Source of the DNA: Pontibacillus halophilus JSM 076056 = DSM 19796
GTDB taxonomy: Bacteria > Bacillota > Bacilli > Bacillales > BH030062
Reading direction: 5' to 3'
Length of the DNA: 64,000 nucleotides
NCBI RefSeq assembly: GCF_000425205.1
Contig: NZ_AULI01000008.1
Coordinates: 1-64,000, forward strand
A program made the position numbers and the translations under genes. Of this stretch, positions 1 to 8,195 are shown one piece after another (position 1 is the first letter of the stretch; every line of letters starts with the position of its first letter). Under the pieces are notes generated by a model. It was not told the origin of the DNA. It worked only from the letters and a program-made list of their open reading frames with translations, and made no database searches.

Positions 1-139
1 GGGATGTTAGAATACACGTACACGCAACTCCTTTACTGATTTGTTTCTCGTCAATTCAAGTGTAGTAAAGATTGGAGCTTGCGTGTTTTTTTATGCCAAA
101 TTTTCTACGTACCCCAACAAATATTTTAGAGCCTAAAAA

Positions 140-164
140 AAGGCTCGCCGATACGGCGAGCCTT
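140..164 (-). terminator. Terminator of the PPOX-family gene
   Basis: A perfect 10-bp stem (140-149 with 155-164) with a 5-nt loop is followed on the minus strand by a run of T. It sits 5 nt past the stop of the minus-strand gene at 169-597. Confidence 0.85.
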
Positions 165-168
165 TTAA

Positions 169-597
169 CTATTTAAATGGGATGGTCTGAGGGGTTTCTT
201 TCCCGTCATTCATAAGACGAATAATAGATGGCTTAATCTCTAAGACAACCATATTTTGATCTTCCGGGCCTTCAAAGTAGCGATTTAGTTGGTCGTTCCA
301 AATATCTTGCTTAATTTCTTTATCTTTCCTCATTGTTGCCTTACCTTCTATTTCAAGATAAGGGTCCTCATATCCATCACCTTCATAACCAATTAAGATG
401 TGAACATTTGGATTCTCTTCAATTTCATCTGTCTTGTGCGTATCTTCATCTGTCGGTGTGTATAGCGTAAAGTCGCGATTAAAGAATGTCATGTATCGAG
501 TGTGTGGCTTGTCATTCTTTACTGTCGCAAGTGTACCAATATGGTGTTTCTCCATGATTTCTTGTGCCTTTTGTTTCACTTCTTGTTCTGTCATCAT
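169..597 (-). CDS. Pyridoxamine 5'-phosphate oxidase-family / general stress 26-like protein
   Basis: The 142-residue protein has the split-barrel flavin-binding pattern of the PPOX superfamily: an N-terminal helix, then a strand with GTLATV, then RYMTFFNRDF and a later region with IEGKATM. Members bind FMN, F420 or heme and often act in stress responses; the substrate cannot be read from sequence. Two ATG codons are adjacent; AGGAG lies 6-9 nt upstream, so the first is used here. It is a single-gene unit with its own downstream terminator. It is cytosolic, with no signal peptide. Confidence 0.8.
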   Translation of the reverse strand: MMTEQEVKQKAQEIMEKHHIGTLATVKNDKPHTRYMTFFNRDFTLYTPTDEDTHKTDEIEENPNVHILIGYEGDGYEDPYLEIEGKATMRKDKEIKQDIWNDQLNRYFEGPEDQNMVVLEIKPSIIRLMNDGKETPQTIPFK

Positions 598-670
598 GAT
601 TCACTCCTAACCTATCTGTTGTTAACAATTAAATTTCCTCAGTAAGCCGAATCCTAAACGTACGAATGTG

Positions 671-1372
671 TCATAGAGATAGAATTTCTATCCGATAATC
701 CTCAAATAAGCCACTTTCTACTACACCCGTCATCCCTTTCAAATAGGCTTCAAACTTAGCAGGTACGGTATGAACGGAAACGTCTAGAATGAGGTGGCCA
801 TTTTCTGTCACAATCGGACCATCTTTCCCATCTGCAGGACGAAGCATGCTGCCTTCTACTTCTCTTATCGCCTCTAGTCGTTCTTGCACAAGATGGATGG
901 CCTCAGGATGCACCTCAACGGGTATAGGGAATTTTTCTCCTAGTTTCCCTACAAACTTAGACGGGTCGACTAAGATATAAGTGAGGGGACTGCTAGCCAT
1001 CACGAGCTTCTCTCGAAATAACGCTCCACCACGTCCTTTAACCAACCTCCGCTGATCATCAACCTCATCAGCCCCATCGAATCCCCAATGGGGACGATTC
1101 GCTTGGAGGGTTGTCACAGGAATACCGAGCTGTGCACAAGTTAAGGTCATTTCGTGGGAAGTGGGAATCGCTTTAACAGTTAATCCCTCACTTTTAATCC
1201 GTTCTTGAATGGAAAGGAGCGCTACGTATGCAGTCGAACCTGAACCTACTCCGATAACATCTCCATCCCTTACTTTCTCAGCCACTTTCTCTCCAACTCG
1301 TTTCTTCGCTTCAAAGTCTGAAATGTCTTTGGACCATAGTTGCTCTATAGCTAACGGGTTCGTCCAACTCAT
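671..1372 (-). CDS. rpiA: Ribose-5-phosphate isomerase A
   Basis: This enzyme interconverts ribose 5-phosphate and ribulose 5-phosphate in the non-oxidative pentose phosphate pathway. The 233-residue protein has the family signatures: GVGSGSTAY near residue 45, WGFDGADEVD near 95, and KGRGGALFREK near 110, which carry substrate and catalytic residues. The reading frame is open 13 codons further upstream, but AAAGGAGGGG sits directly before the ATG at 1372, and that start gives the usual family length. The SGNH hydrolase gene starts on the same strand upstream, with 43 nt between its stop and this start, so they may be cotranscribed. Confidence 0.93.
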   Translation of the reverse strand: MSWTNPLAIEQLWSKDISDFEAKKRVGEKVAEKVRDGDVIGVGSGSTAYVALLSIQERIKSEGLTVKAIPTSHEMTLTCAQLGIPVTTLQANRPHWGFDGADEVDDQRRLVKGRGGALFREKLVMASSPLTYILVDPSKFVGKLGEKFPIPVEVHPEAIHLVQERLEAIREVEGSMLRPADGKDGPIVTENGHLILDVSVHTVPAKFEAYLKGMTGVVESGLFEDYRIEILSL

Positions 1373-1414
1373 GTAAATCCCCTCCTTTCCTAAGATTCCC
1401 TGTGAATACAAGGA

Positions 1415-2152
1415 CTAATCTTCATACACATCAAAAAAGGCCTCTGCCATCACACGGTATCCCGCTTCATTCGGATGGATATTCTTTGGATTCGGAACAT
1501 AGGTGGTTGGGTCTTCCTCAAACTTCTCAAATACAGGAACGTATGTAGCTCCTTCTTTCTCAACGACATCCTGAATTGTCCCATTTAACCATCGTGTGAC
1601 TTCCTTCAACGTATTAGACAAATCTTTGTTCTTCATGTGCGGGAACGGATAGTAATACCCACTCACATAAATATCCGCTTCTTTATTCAGCTTACGGATT
1701 GATGCAATACTTTCTCGAACGTTCTCCTGGATGTGAGCAAGTGTAGGGGCCAAATCCTCAGGTTTAAAGCGAATCTTCCCGTTCTCATCCTTCTTAACAA
1801 GACTTAGGAAGTCATTCGCTCCAATACTAATCGTGATCAAATCCGCCTCTTTCACCTGATGCTTCACTTCCCGCTTTTTAAGCTGATTCCTAAGATCCTC
1901 TGAAGTAAAGCCTGCTGTTGCATACTCCTTCTTGAAATCAACACCCGTTCCATCTTCCTCAAATCGTTCCGCTATATAATCAGCATAACTCTTCCCCTTC
2001 TCACCTTGGTCATTCACCCCTTCAGCAAGTGAATCACCTAACGCAACATATGTAAGATTCTCATTTGCGGCAAACGCTTGCTGAACTAAAATGCCTACAA
2101 TTATGGATAGGAGCAAACTGATTAAAAAATATCGAATGAACTTCATTCTCAC
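1415..2152 (-). CDS. SGNH/GDSL hydrolase, secreted or membrane-anchored
   Basis: The 245-residue esterase/lipase-type protein has an N-terminal hydrophobic segment (about residues 5-28), indicating export. All SGNH blocks are present: GDSLAEG with the nucleophile Ser near 41, the block III GAND, and the C-terminal NIHPNEAGY with the catalytic Asp/His region. It resembles the YpmR group of Bacillus lipases/acylhydrolases, whose physiological substrate is not established. AGAGGTGATG lies just upstream of the ATG at 2152. Probable cell-envelope lipid or acyl-carbohydrate substrate is inference only. Confidence 0.85.
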   Translation of the reverse strand: MRMKFIRYFLISLLLSIIVGILVQQAFAANENLTYVALGDSLAEGVNDQGEKGKSYADYIAERFEEDGTGVDFKKEYATAGFTSEDLRNQLKKREVKHQVKEADLITISIGANDFLSLVKKDENGKIRFKPEDLAPTLAHIQENVRESIASIRKLNKEADIYVSGYYYPFPHMKNKDLSNTLKEVTRWLNGTIQDVVEKEGATYVPVFEKFEEDPTTYVPNPKNIHPNEAGYRVMAEAFFDVYED

Positions 2153-2233
2153 ATCACCTCTAAGGTAGTTTTTGGTTTCTATGGTGGATTATGTAGAGAA
2201 AAGTTTTCCAATCTACATGGAGAGCACGCCTCC

Positions 2234-3304
2234 TTATTGGGCGTGCTCCCTTAATTGATATAATCGGTACATCGTGACAACAATGACCTTCACCACTGCA
2301 TAGGTAGGGATAGCAATTAACATTCCTACAAATCCATACAAGGCTGCCGCTACAATGAGCAACAGAATAATGGTCAATGGATGAACTTTAAGTCGTTTCC
2401 CAAGCACAAGTGGTGCTACTAGATTCCCTTCTAGCTGTTGAACAATAACTAAGGCAACAAGAACATACACAACTAGTATCGGCTGCTGAGTGAGAGCTAC
2501 GACAAGAGCTGGTAGCACACCGATAATAGGCCCAAAGAATGGGACTACCGCCGTTAATGTCACAAAGAGACCTAACAACAGCGCATACGGCATCCCGAGA
2601 ATGAGATAGCTTACATACATAAGAAGTCCGTCTACAATAGCCACTGTCACCTGGCCTACCACATAAGCCGATAACGTATCATCCATCCGCTTTAACAGCT
2701 TTCTCCCTTTGGATTCATGCTTCTTCGGGACATAACGTAGCAAGAATGGAATTAATTTGTGGTCGTCTTTTAACAAATAGAACAAGACAAATGGAACAAC
2801 AAATAATACAGTCGTTGCGCCGGTGAGCGTGGAAGCAATTTGCATTAAGTCATCCCCTAATGATTGCACCACGTCATTCAATCCATTTGCCGCTTTTTGC
2901 TGCAAATTTTGAACAGAGAGCATGCCCATATCATTTTCCTCAATCGCTTTCTCCGCTTCTTTCGTAGATTGTTTCAGTTTAGAAGGGAGTTCTTCTGAAA
3001 TCTTTGAGAATTGCTCTTGAAGAGGTTTCCAAAATGCACGGTATAACCCATATAGGGCTGCTCCGAAGAACGTGTATAAAGTTAAGATAGCAGCCAAATC
3101 ATTCATCCACTTCGGCCGCCTAAGTAGCCTTACAAACGGTTTAAATAAATAATAGAGAAATCCAGAAATCAGTAATGGGTAAAACAATGTGCCAATAATT
3201 GTTTTGACAGGCTTGAACACCTCAAGCTCCCTTAACAGAATAACAACAATTAAAAATAGAATAATCGCTACACTATTTCGATAATAACGATTCCTCCACC
3301 ACAT
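2234..3304 (-). CDS. AI-2E family transporter (YtvI/PerM-like membrane protein)
   Basis: The 356-residue polytopic membrane protein has the typical layout of the family: two N-terminal transmembrane segments, a charged extracytoplasmic region (about residues 80-150), then clustered segments containing VVPFFGPIIGVLPA and the C-terminal EGNLVAPLVLGKRLKVHP signature. The frame is open 57 codons further upstream, but TTGGAGGGAAGG precedes the ATG at 3304, which also gives the family's normal length. In other bacteria members export AI-2 or act as Na+/H+ antiporters, so the substrate here is uncertain. An imperfect GC-rich hairpin overlaps the stop codon but lacks a T-tract. Confidence 0.88.
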   Translation of the reverse strand: MWWRNRYYRNSVAIILFLIVVILLRELEVFKPVKTIIGTLFYPLLISGFLYYLFKPFVRLLRRPKWMNDLAAILTLYTFFGAALYGLYRAFWKPLQEQFSKISEELPSKLKQSTKEAEKAIEENDMGMLSVQNLQQKAANGLNDVVQSLGDDLMQIASTLTGATTVLFVVPFVLFYLLKDDHKLIPFLLRYVPKKHESKGRKLLKRMDDTLSAYVVGQVTVAIVDGLLMYVSYLILGMPYALLLGLFVTLTAVVPFFGPIIGVLPALVVALTQQPILVVYVLVALVIVQQLEGNLVAPLVLGKRLKVHPLTIILLLIVAAALYGFVGMLIAIPTYAVVKVIVVTMYRLYQLREHAQ

Positions 3305-3649
3305 ATCCTTCCCTCCAATCTTGTCAGCATATGAAAGTCCATTCCCCATGCGACCTAGGTTTATAACATAAAAATTTTTACAATTATGTTTGGTGCTTTT
3401 TGGAAACAAGATCTCTATACTAGTAAAGTTCTTCTCATCATGTATGAATCCAATCCCTATAGCAAGAAAGAGCACCTTCCAATACTATCTACAGCAACAC
3501 AATATGGAATCGTGCTGTCCTAGCAACCCATTCAACAAAAGTCCCAAATCCAAGGTTTAAAAATGCGAGCGTTTGCTCAAGAAGTCAACAAATCAAAGAG
3601 AGCTTTAGCATAGCAAATAAAGAAAAACCATCTACACATAGTAGATGGT
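3305..3649. other. Intergenic stretch without a gene
   Basis: This 345-nt AT-rich stretch separates the AI-2E gene from the HAD gene, both on the minus strand. Apart from the HAD-gene terminator at its right end I see no convincing gene or operator. It must hold the promoter of the AI-2E gene, but no clear -35/-10 pair stands out. Confidence 0.5.
3627..3649 (-). terminator. Terminator of the Z1-HAD operon
   Basis: A perfect 9-bp stem (3627-3635 with 3641-3649) with a 5-nt loop is followed on the minus strand by TTTTTCTTTATT. It abuts the stop codon of the HAD gene. Confidence 0.85.
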
Positions 3650-4306
3650 TTATTGTTTCTTATAGAAGTTTTCTTTCAAAGCAGACACTGTTAATTTTGT
3701 TGAATCAAGAATATGCCAGTCTGCTTGCTGCAGGTGGTCATAAGGACCAATTCCTACGGCATACATATTCGTTTGGAGAATAGCAGCTAGTCCTGCTTCC
3801 CCGTCCTCTATAGCCACGCAATTCTCTTCTGGAACCATAATGGCTTCTGCACCTTTAAGAAAGATATCAGGGTGTGGTTTTCCTTTAGAGACCGATTTCG
3901 GATCAATGACTGCTGTGAAAGCGTCAAGTAATTGGATTTGTTGTAATACAAATTCAGCATTGGAACTTGATGAGGTTAACGCGATTGGAATGCCTTCTTT
4001 AAGGAGTTGCTCAATAAAGTCTTCTATACCTGGCATCATATCTGCCCTTGTTAAGGTTGCAATTCTTTCTTGATAATACCGATTACGCCGCTCTCCGAGT
4101 TCCACCTTTTCTTCATGCGTGTAGCGATCTCCGACGAGGTGGTTCATTAAATCCATTCTAGGTCTTCCTTGGAATCTAATATTGTCCTCTTCACTAAATG
4201 GCAATCGGAGTTCGTCGGCGAGTTGCTTTGTAGCTTCGTAATAATACGGAACAGTATCCACTATGACCCCGTCAAGATCAAATAAGACACCCTGTAGTTG
4301 TTTCAT
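3650..4306 (-). CDS. HAD-superfamily hydrolase, beta-phosphoglucomutase-like
   Basis: The 218-residue protein has HAD motif I FDLDGVIVDT (nucleophile Asp10 and acid/base Asp12), motif II TSSSSN, motif III KGKPHPDIF and motif IV AIEDGEAG. The cap domain and the AIEDGEAG form are closest to beta-phosphoglucomutase (pgmB, beta-glucose 1-phosphate to glucose 6-phosphate) and related sugar-phosphate phosphatases. Its ribosome binding site, GGAAAGGATG, lies across the end of the upstream Z1 gene, with only 9 nt between stop and start, so the two are translated from one message. No maltose or trehalose phosphorylase gene is nearby, so a sugar mutase role is unproven. Confidence 0.8.
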   Translation of the reverse strand: MKQLQGVLFDLDGVIVDTVPYYYEATKQLADELRLPFSEEDNIRFQGRPRMDLMNHLVGDRYTHEEKVELGERRNRYYQERIATLTRADMMPGIEDFIEQLLKEGIPIALTSSSSNAEFVLQQIQLLDAFTAVIDPKSVSKGKPHPDIFLKGAEAIMVPEENCVAIEDGEAGLAAILQTNMYAVGIGPYDHLQQADWHILDSTKLTVSALKENFYKKQ

Positions 4307-4315
4307 AATTGTACG

Positions 4316-6472
4316 TCATCCTTTCCCTGTATCCATGCCGCTTGTATAAATCGTGGACGGTGTGGTGCTCGGAGTAATGAGAACTGGCCAGTAGAACGCT
4401 GCGTCCATCCATCCCTTTTCTTTCCTACCATTCTCCCGTAACAAAATAAGCGCTGGTGTATCTACTGCAAGCGTACGGGCTTGACCGACTTCCCCAGTTG
4501 GCGTGTCAGGTGCCGATATGAATCTACCCTGCTCATCAAAGCGAGCTATGTCACGATTCATTCGCGGAATAATCCATACTTTTCCTTTATGCTCCTCTGA
4601 TTGACTTGATAAATACTGCATGGTTGATAGGAACGCTTCCTTGTCCCACTCATACCCTTCATTAAATGTCAGGGTCTCCCCAATGTACTGGATAATCTTC
4701 TTCGCAAGTTCGATGTCTAGTAAGAAGGGTTCTTTCTCTCTTCCTTGTAACAGACGGTCAATCGCCTTAACGGATTTTTGGATATGCGTTTTGTAGCCAG
4801 TCTGAAAGCCTAGTGGTAACATTCGCTTCCATGGTTTCAACGTAGTTGTCTTAGATAACATAATTTTATTTGGTGAACATGGAACAATCTTTCCATTGGT
4901 GTCAGCTTGTAAGAAGACAACCCCACCATCATGCCCACCACTCTCGAATGCGTCTTGTAAGCTCCGATCAAATTCGTGAATTCGCTTCATCGTTTCGTAA
5001 ATTTCTCGGGTTGTATAGAAACGGGTGACTGCCAAATCCTTCCTAGCACGAAAGCCATACATACGAGAATGTTGTAAGACAGTGTCCTGCTGCACTTTAC
5101 GCGGATTTCTTCCATAATAGAATCCAATCAGATTGGAGATGGTAATCCCACGGTCAAGCAATTGACCCCCAATAAAGATGGTGAGTGGTGTTCTAAGCTT
5201 TAATTCACCCTTTTCGTTCAGCAATTCCTCAATTTGCCCTTCTGAATTCACCTTGGCCACTAGGATTTGTCCATCCTGAAGAGCATAGGATACTTCATAC
5301 AAGACAGACTGGAAGGAGGGGATATCATCACTACAGTGTTCGGCTCGTAAGGATTGTCGTAATGATTCATAGGCCAACTGTATTTCTTCTCGTACTAATT
5401 GTGGTGATTCCTCTAACCCCATGGTCAACTGTTCAACAACGCTTCGTGCTATTTGTTCTTGCCACTCATGCGTGCTTTTCTTCATTTCCGTGTGGATGAT
5501 AAAGCTGTATTTAGGGAGACTTCGACCTTCTGTACGCTCCTGTATTCTTCTCATTAAACCGCCAACAATAAATTGAAGAATCGCCCTTCTCATTGAGGAA
5601 ATCTTTTGGCTTGTAAGCGCTTGTTCCAGTTTAAATCTTCTCCGGTCTTCCTTCTTCATAATCAGGAGTTCCTCAGGATCGATACTCTCATAGACAAAGG
5701 AAGCCAATGACCCTTCCTGTTCACTCTCTTCAAAGTAGAACTCCCCTCCCACATACTCATCAGGTACGGGGACAAGAGTTGTGAAGCCAGGTCGAACCGG
5801 CTTGAACATCTTCTCTGATTCTTTGAAATGGTAATTCTCTGGTTGCAAGTAAAGAGAATACGGGGTTGCAGTCACTTGGAGGAAACTGCTCCTAGATAAA
5901 CGACTACGTAGGTCATCAAGAGCACCTGATATCGTCCGTAAGTCGTACGTCTCTCGTTCTGTCTTCTCAAATCCTACACTCGCGAAATCTGCTTCATCGT
6001 CAATTAGGAGTGCTCGCTTCTCCGCTAACGATGGATATCGTTCAAAGAGCACCTTATTTAAGCGTTCTATGTTGTGCTTCTCCTTCTTTACGACAAAGAC
6101 GAGTTTCTGCTTCAATTCATAAGGAACTAAATTCTCTGGAACATTCATGATGTCAAAGACTTGAAGTTCATCCCGTTCAATGAATGTTCGATATTCCTCT
6201 TCTAATCGCTGGGTCGTTTGTCTAGCTAACGCTTTCGTCCCTTTGGTGAATACAACGCCTATGTCATACCCATTATCAAAGGCCAGAGCGAGCGCGCCGA
6301 TAAATGTACGTGTCTTTCCACTTTGAATTTTCCCAAGCAGCATGCCAGGGCGTCTCATGTTTGTTTCTTCCCGAAGGAGATTATGAATAACATCCTTAAG
6401 AGCATGCTTTGTAGGTAAATCATATTGATTTTGCTCTGCCATCGTTTTATAGAAATAACCTTTTCGATTCAT
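4316..6472 (-). CDS. Z1 domain-containing P-loop ATPase
   Basis: The 718-residue protein has a helicase-like core with Walker A GKIQSGKT (47-54) and a Walker B/DEAD-type box IDDEAD (157-162). The central to C-terminal half carries the Z1 signature FIGGQLLDRGITI, followed by FYYGRNP and QHSRMYGFR. Z1 proteins are superfamily 2-like ATPases, typically found beside nucleases or methylases in restriction-like loci. Here no nuclease, methylase or DNA-modification gene is adjacent; the partner is a HAD mutase. The ATG at 6472 has AAGGAGAAG 6-9 nt upstream; an in-frame ATG 8 codons earlier lacks a binding site. Function is unknown; a nucleic-acid-dependent ATPase is the family-level expectation. Confidence 0.8.
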   Translation of the reverse strand: MNRKGYFYKTMAEQNQYDLPTKHALKDVIHNLLREETNMRRPGMLLGKIQSGKTRTFIGALALAFDNGYDIGVVFTKGTKALARQTTQRLEEEYRTFIERDELQVFDIMNVPENLVPYELKQKLVFVVKKEKHNIERLNKVLFERYPSLAEKRALLIDDEADFASVGFEKTERETYDLRTISGALDDLRSRLSRSSFLQVTATPYSLYLQPENYHFKESEKMFKPVRPGFTTLVPVPDEYVGGEFYFEESEQEGSLASFVYESIDPEELLIMKKEDRRRFKLEQALTSQKISSMRRAILQFIVGGLMRRIQERTEGRSLPKYSFIIHTEMKKSTHEWQEQIARSVVEQLTMGLEESPQLVREEIQLAYESLRQSLRAEHCSDDIPSFQSVLYEVSYALQDGQILVAKVNSEGQIEELLNEKGELKLRTPLTIFIGGQLLDRGITISNLIGFYYGRNPRKVQQDTVLQHSRMYGFRARKDLAVTRFYTTREIYETMKRIHEFDRSLQDAFESGGHDGGVVFLQADTNGKIVPCSPNKIMLSKTTTLKPWKRMLPLGFQTGYKTHIQKSVKAIDRLLQGREKEPFLLDIELAKKIIQYIGETLTFNEGYEWDKEAFLSTMQYLSSQSEEHKGKVWIIPRMNRDIARFDEQGRFISAPDTPTGEVGQARTLAVDTPALILLRENGRKEKGWMDAAFYWPVLITPSTTPSTIYTSGMDTGKG

Positions 6473-6652
6473 GATTTCTTCTCCTTGATTATACAACGTT
6501 CATAGTGGTTCAATCATTGATTGAAACCCCTAGTATTTTACTAGAGTTAACAAAAAATCGGAAGAGGCAAACCGATAGGCATTACGGCAGTCATCTTCAC
6601 CGCCAATTCAGTAATATCATTATTTTTCATTCTATCGTTCTTCTTCGAGCAT

Positions 6653-6685
6653 ATTGTTAACCATTGTTGATATAACGTTGACAAT
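6653..6685 (+). promoter_or_regulatory. BirA biotin operator
   Basis: ATTGTTAAC, 15 nt, then GTTGACAAT form an inverted repeat with one mismatch. It matches the Bacillus BirA operator form TTGTTAAC-N15-GTTAACAA. It overlaps the -35 element of the bioY promoter, as expected for biotin-dependent repression. Confidence 0.85.
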
Positions 6686-6706
6686 GCATGAAACTATGAT
6701 TATGAT
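6678..6706 (+). promoter_or_regulatory. Sigma-A promoter of bioY
   Basis: TTGACA (6678-6683), a 17-nt spacer and TATGAT (6701-6706) make a near-consensus promoter. The -35 hexamer lies inside the right half of the BirA operator. Confidence 0.8.
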
Positions 6707-6848
6707 ACGGGTAACATCCAATTACGCTTGATGTTCGACGATTCGCCTCGTGTGCGTGAACGACTTACATAAAGAATTCACCTTTATATATGTATGATTG
6801 TATGGAGGGCGTTTAATTGGGGGTACATAGTTAGGGAGGCAGAAGACA

Positions 6849-7445
6849 ATGAGCAAATCGAAGTTTACAACACTTGATCTAACGCTAGGAGCGATGTTCG
6901 TTGCCCTTATGGCAATTGGGGCGAACATCACAAGTTATGCACCATTTCTTCAAATTTGGAACGTTCCGCTCACATTGCAGACCTTTGTTGCAATCCTTGC
7001 GGGAATTGTATTAGGCAGTCGAATGGGAGCCATTTCCCTTTGTGTGTACCTGTTGGTTGGGTTAGCAGGTGCGCCTGTATTTGCTCGGTTTGGGGCAGGC
7101 TTTGATACTCTCGTCACCCCTACTTTTGGATTTATTCTATCTTATATTCTCTTAGCCTATGTTGTAGGTAAGATTGTGGAACACAAGCGCTCTCTTCCAA
7201 TCTATATCTTCGCAACTGTCGTTGGACTTATCATTAACTATGTAGTAGGTGTAAACTGGCTATATGGGGCTTACGTATTTTGGGTAGGGCTACCAGATGG
7301 CTACTCCTATACGGTTGCTTGGATGGGAATGGCACCCTTTCTTGTGAAAGATTTAGCACTCGCAATTGTAGCTGCCTTCTTTGGATATCGACTCGAACGT
7401 TCTGTCCTTCAGAATAGTCAATTTAGAAGACAAAAATCAGCATAA
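6849..7445 (+). CDS. bioY: Biotin transporter BioY (ECF S component)
   Basis: The 198-residue membrane protein has about six hydrophobic segments and the BioY signatures: LGAMFVALMAIGANI near the N-terminus, VPLTLQTFVA, LGSRMGAIS and YLLVGLAGAPVF. It is the biotin-binding S subunit of an energy-coupling-factor importer and would use a shared EcfAA'T module encoded elsewhere; none is in this window. The BirA operator upstream independently supports the assignment. AGGGAGGCAG precedes the ATG. It ends in a strong bidirectional terminator shared with azoR. Confidence 0.95.
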   Translation: MSKSKFTTLDLTLGAMFVALMAIGANITSYAPFLQIWNVPLTLQTFVAILAGIVLGSRMGAISLCVYLLVGLAGAPVFARFGAGFDTLVTPTFGFILSYILLAYVVGKIVEHKRSLPIYIFATVVGLIINYVVGVNWLYGAYVFWVGLPDGYSYTVAWMGMAPFLVKDLALAIVAAFFGYRLERSVLQNSQFRRQKSA

Positions 7446-7450
7446 GCGAA

Positions 7451-7484
7451 AAGAAGCCAGAACCAATGAAGGTTCTGGCTTCTT
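7451..7484. terminator. Bidirectional terminator between bioY and azoR
   Basis: A perfect 14-bp stem (7451-7464 with 7471-7484) with a 6-nt loop lies between the convergent bioY and azoR genes and ends 2 nt before the azoR stop. Confidence 0.88.
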
Positions 7485-7486
7485 TC

Positions 7487-8116
7487 CTATAAGTCACGGG
7501 CAACTTGTTCTGCTTCCACTTTAGCCTTCTCATAAATGGCTTCAGCTTGATCTGGCTTCGCCGCTACACCTTCACAGCGAATCACAGGAACAGTTCGAAT
7601 GCCCATTAATCCCATGATGTCTTTCATATAACTCTCTGTATGCTCTAAGTCTTTAGCTGGACCTTCCGAGTAAATCCCACCACGAGCCTCAATAAGAACG
7701 ACAGGGCGGTCATCCAAGAGCCCAACTGGAGTCCCATCAGCTTCATATTTAAACGTATGACCAGCTGAAACAATACAATCTATATACGCTTTCACCATCG
7801 GAGGATAGCTGAAATTCCACATCGGTGCAGCTACTACGACATAATCAGCAGCCATAAATTGGTCTCTCAATTCCCCCATACGGTCTACTTTCTGCTTCTC
7901 TGTGTGACTTAACTCTTCATTATTTGCAATCTTCCCCCAACCAGAGAAGGTATCATAGTCCACAACAGGTACATGGTCTCGATAAAGGTTCAAATGATGC
8001 ACATCGCTATCTGGATGAGCTTCTTTAAAGGCAGCCAAAAAGTCATGCAGCAATCGTAACGAGTAGGAATGATGCGTTTCACGAGGATTTGCTTGAACAG
8101 ATAATAATGTTGTCAC
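7487..8116 (-). CDS. azoR: FMN-dependent NADH:azoreductase / quinone reductase
   Basis: The 209-residue flavodoxin-fold protein has an N-terminal nucleotide-binding region and the family signature PMWNFSYPPMVKAYID near residue 100, followed by AGHTFKYEADGTPVGLL. AzoR enzymes are FMN-dependent, use NADH, and reduce quinones and azo compounds in the cytosol; detoxification of quinones is the usual proposed role. It appears to be monocistronic. The length is normal for the family. Confidence 0.92.
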   Translation of the reverse strand: MTTLLSVQANPRETHHSYSLRLLHDFLAAFKEAHPDSDVHHLNLYRDHVPVVDYDTFSGWGKIANNEELSHTEKQKVDRMGELRDQFMAADYVVVAAPMWNFSYPPMVKAYIDCIVSAGHTFKYEADGTPVGLLDDRPVVLIEARGGIYSEGPAKDLEHTESYMKDIMGLMGIRTVPVIRCEGVAAKPDQAEAIYEKAKVEAEQVARDL

Positions 8117-8195
8117 ATGTAACGCCTCCGCTTCTCAATAGCTGTGCCTTGTCACACACCACTAGCTTTCCACGGTAGGCTTGAAATATAAGACG

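Larger units (their letters stand above)
6473..6848. other. Divergent intergenic region Z1 gene / bioY
   Basis: This 376-nt region between two divergent genes contains the BirA operator and promoter of bioY (6653-6706), then a leader of about 135 nt ahead of bioY. No small ORF with a good ribosome binding site was found. The Z1 gene must be transcribed from the left part, but its promoter is not obvious. Confidence 0.6.

Noticed and set aside
2222-2248. GC-rich hairpin at the end of the AI-2E gene as a terminator
   Set aside because: The stem is good but no T-tract follows on the minus strand, so I did not list it as a terminator.
4316-6472. Calling the Z1 gene a restriction or defence system
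   Set aside because: No nuclease, methylase or toxin gene is adjacent; family membership alone is not enough.
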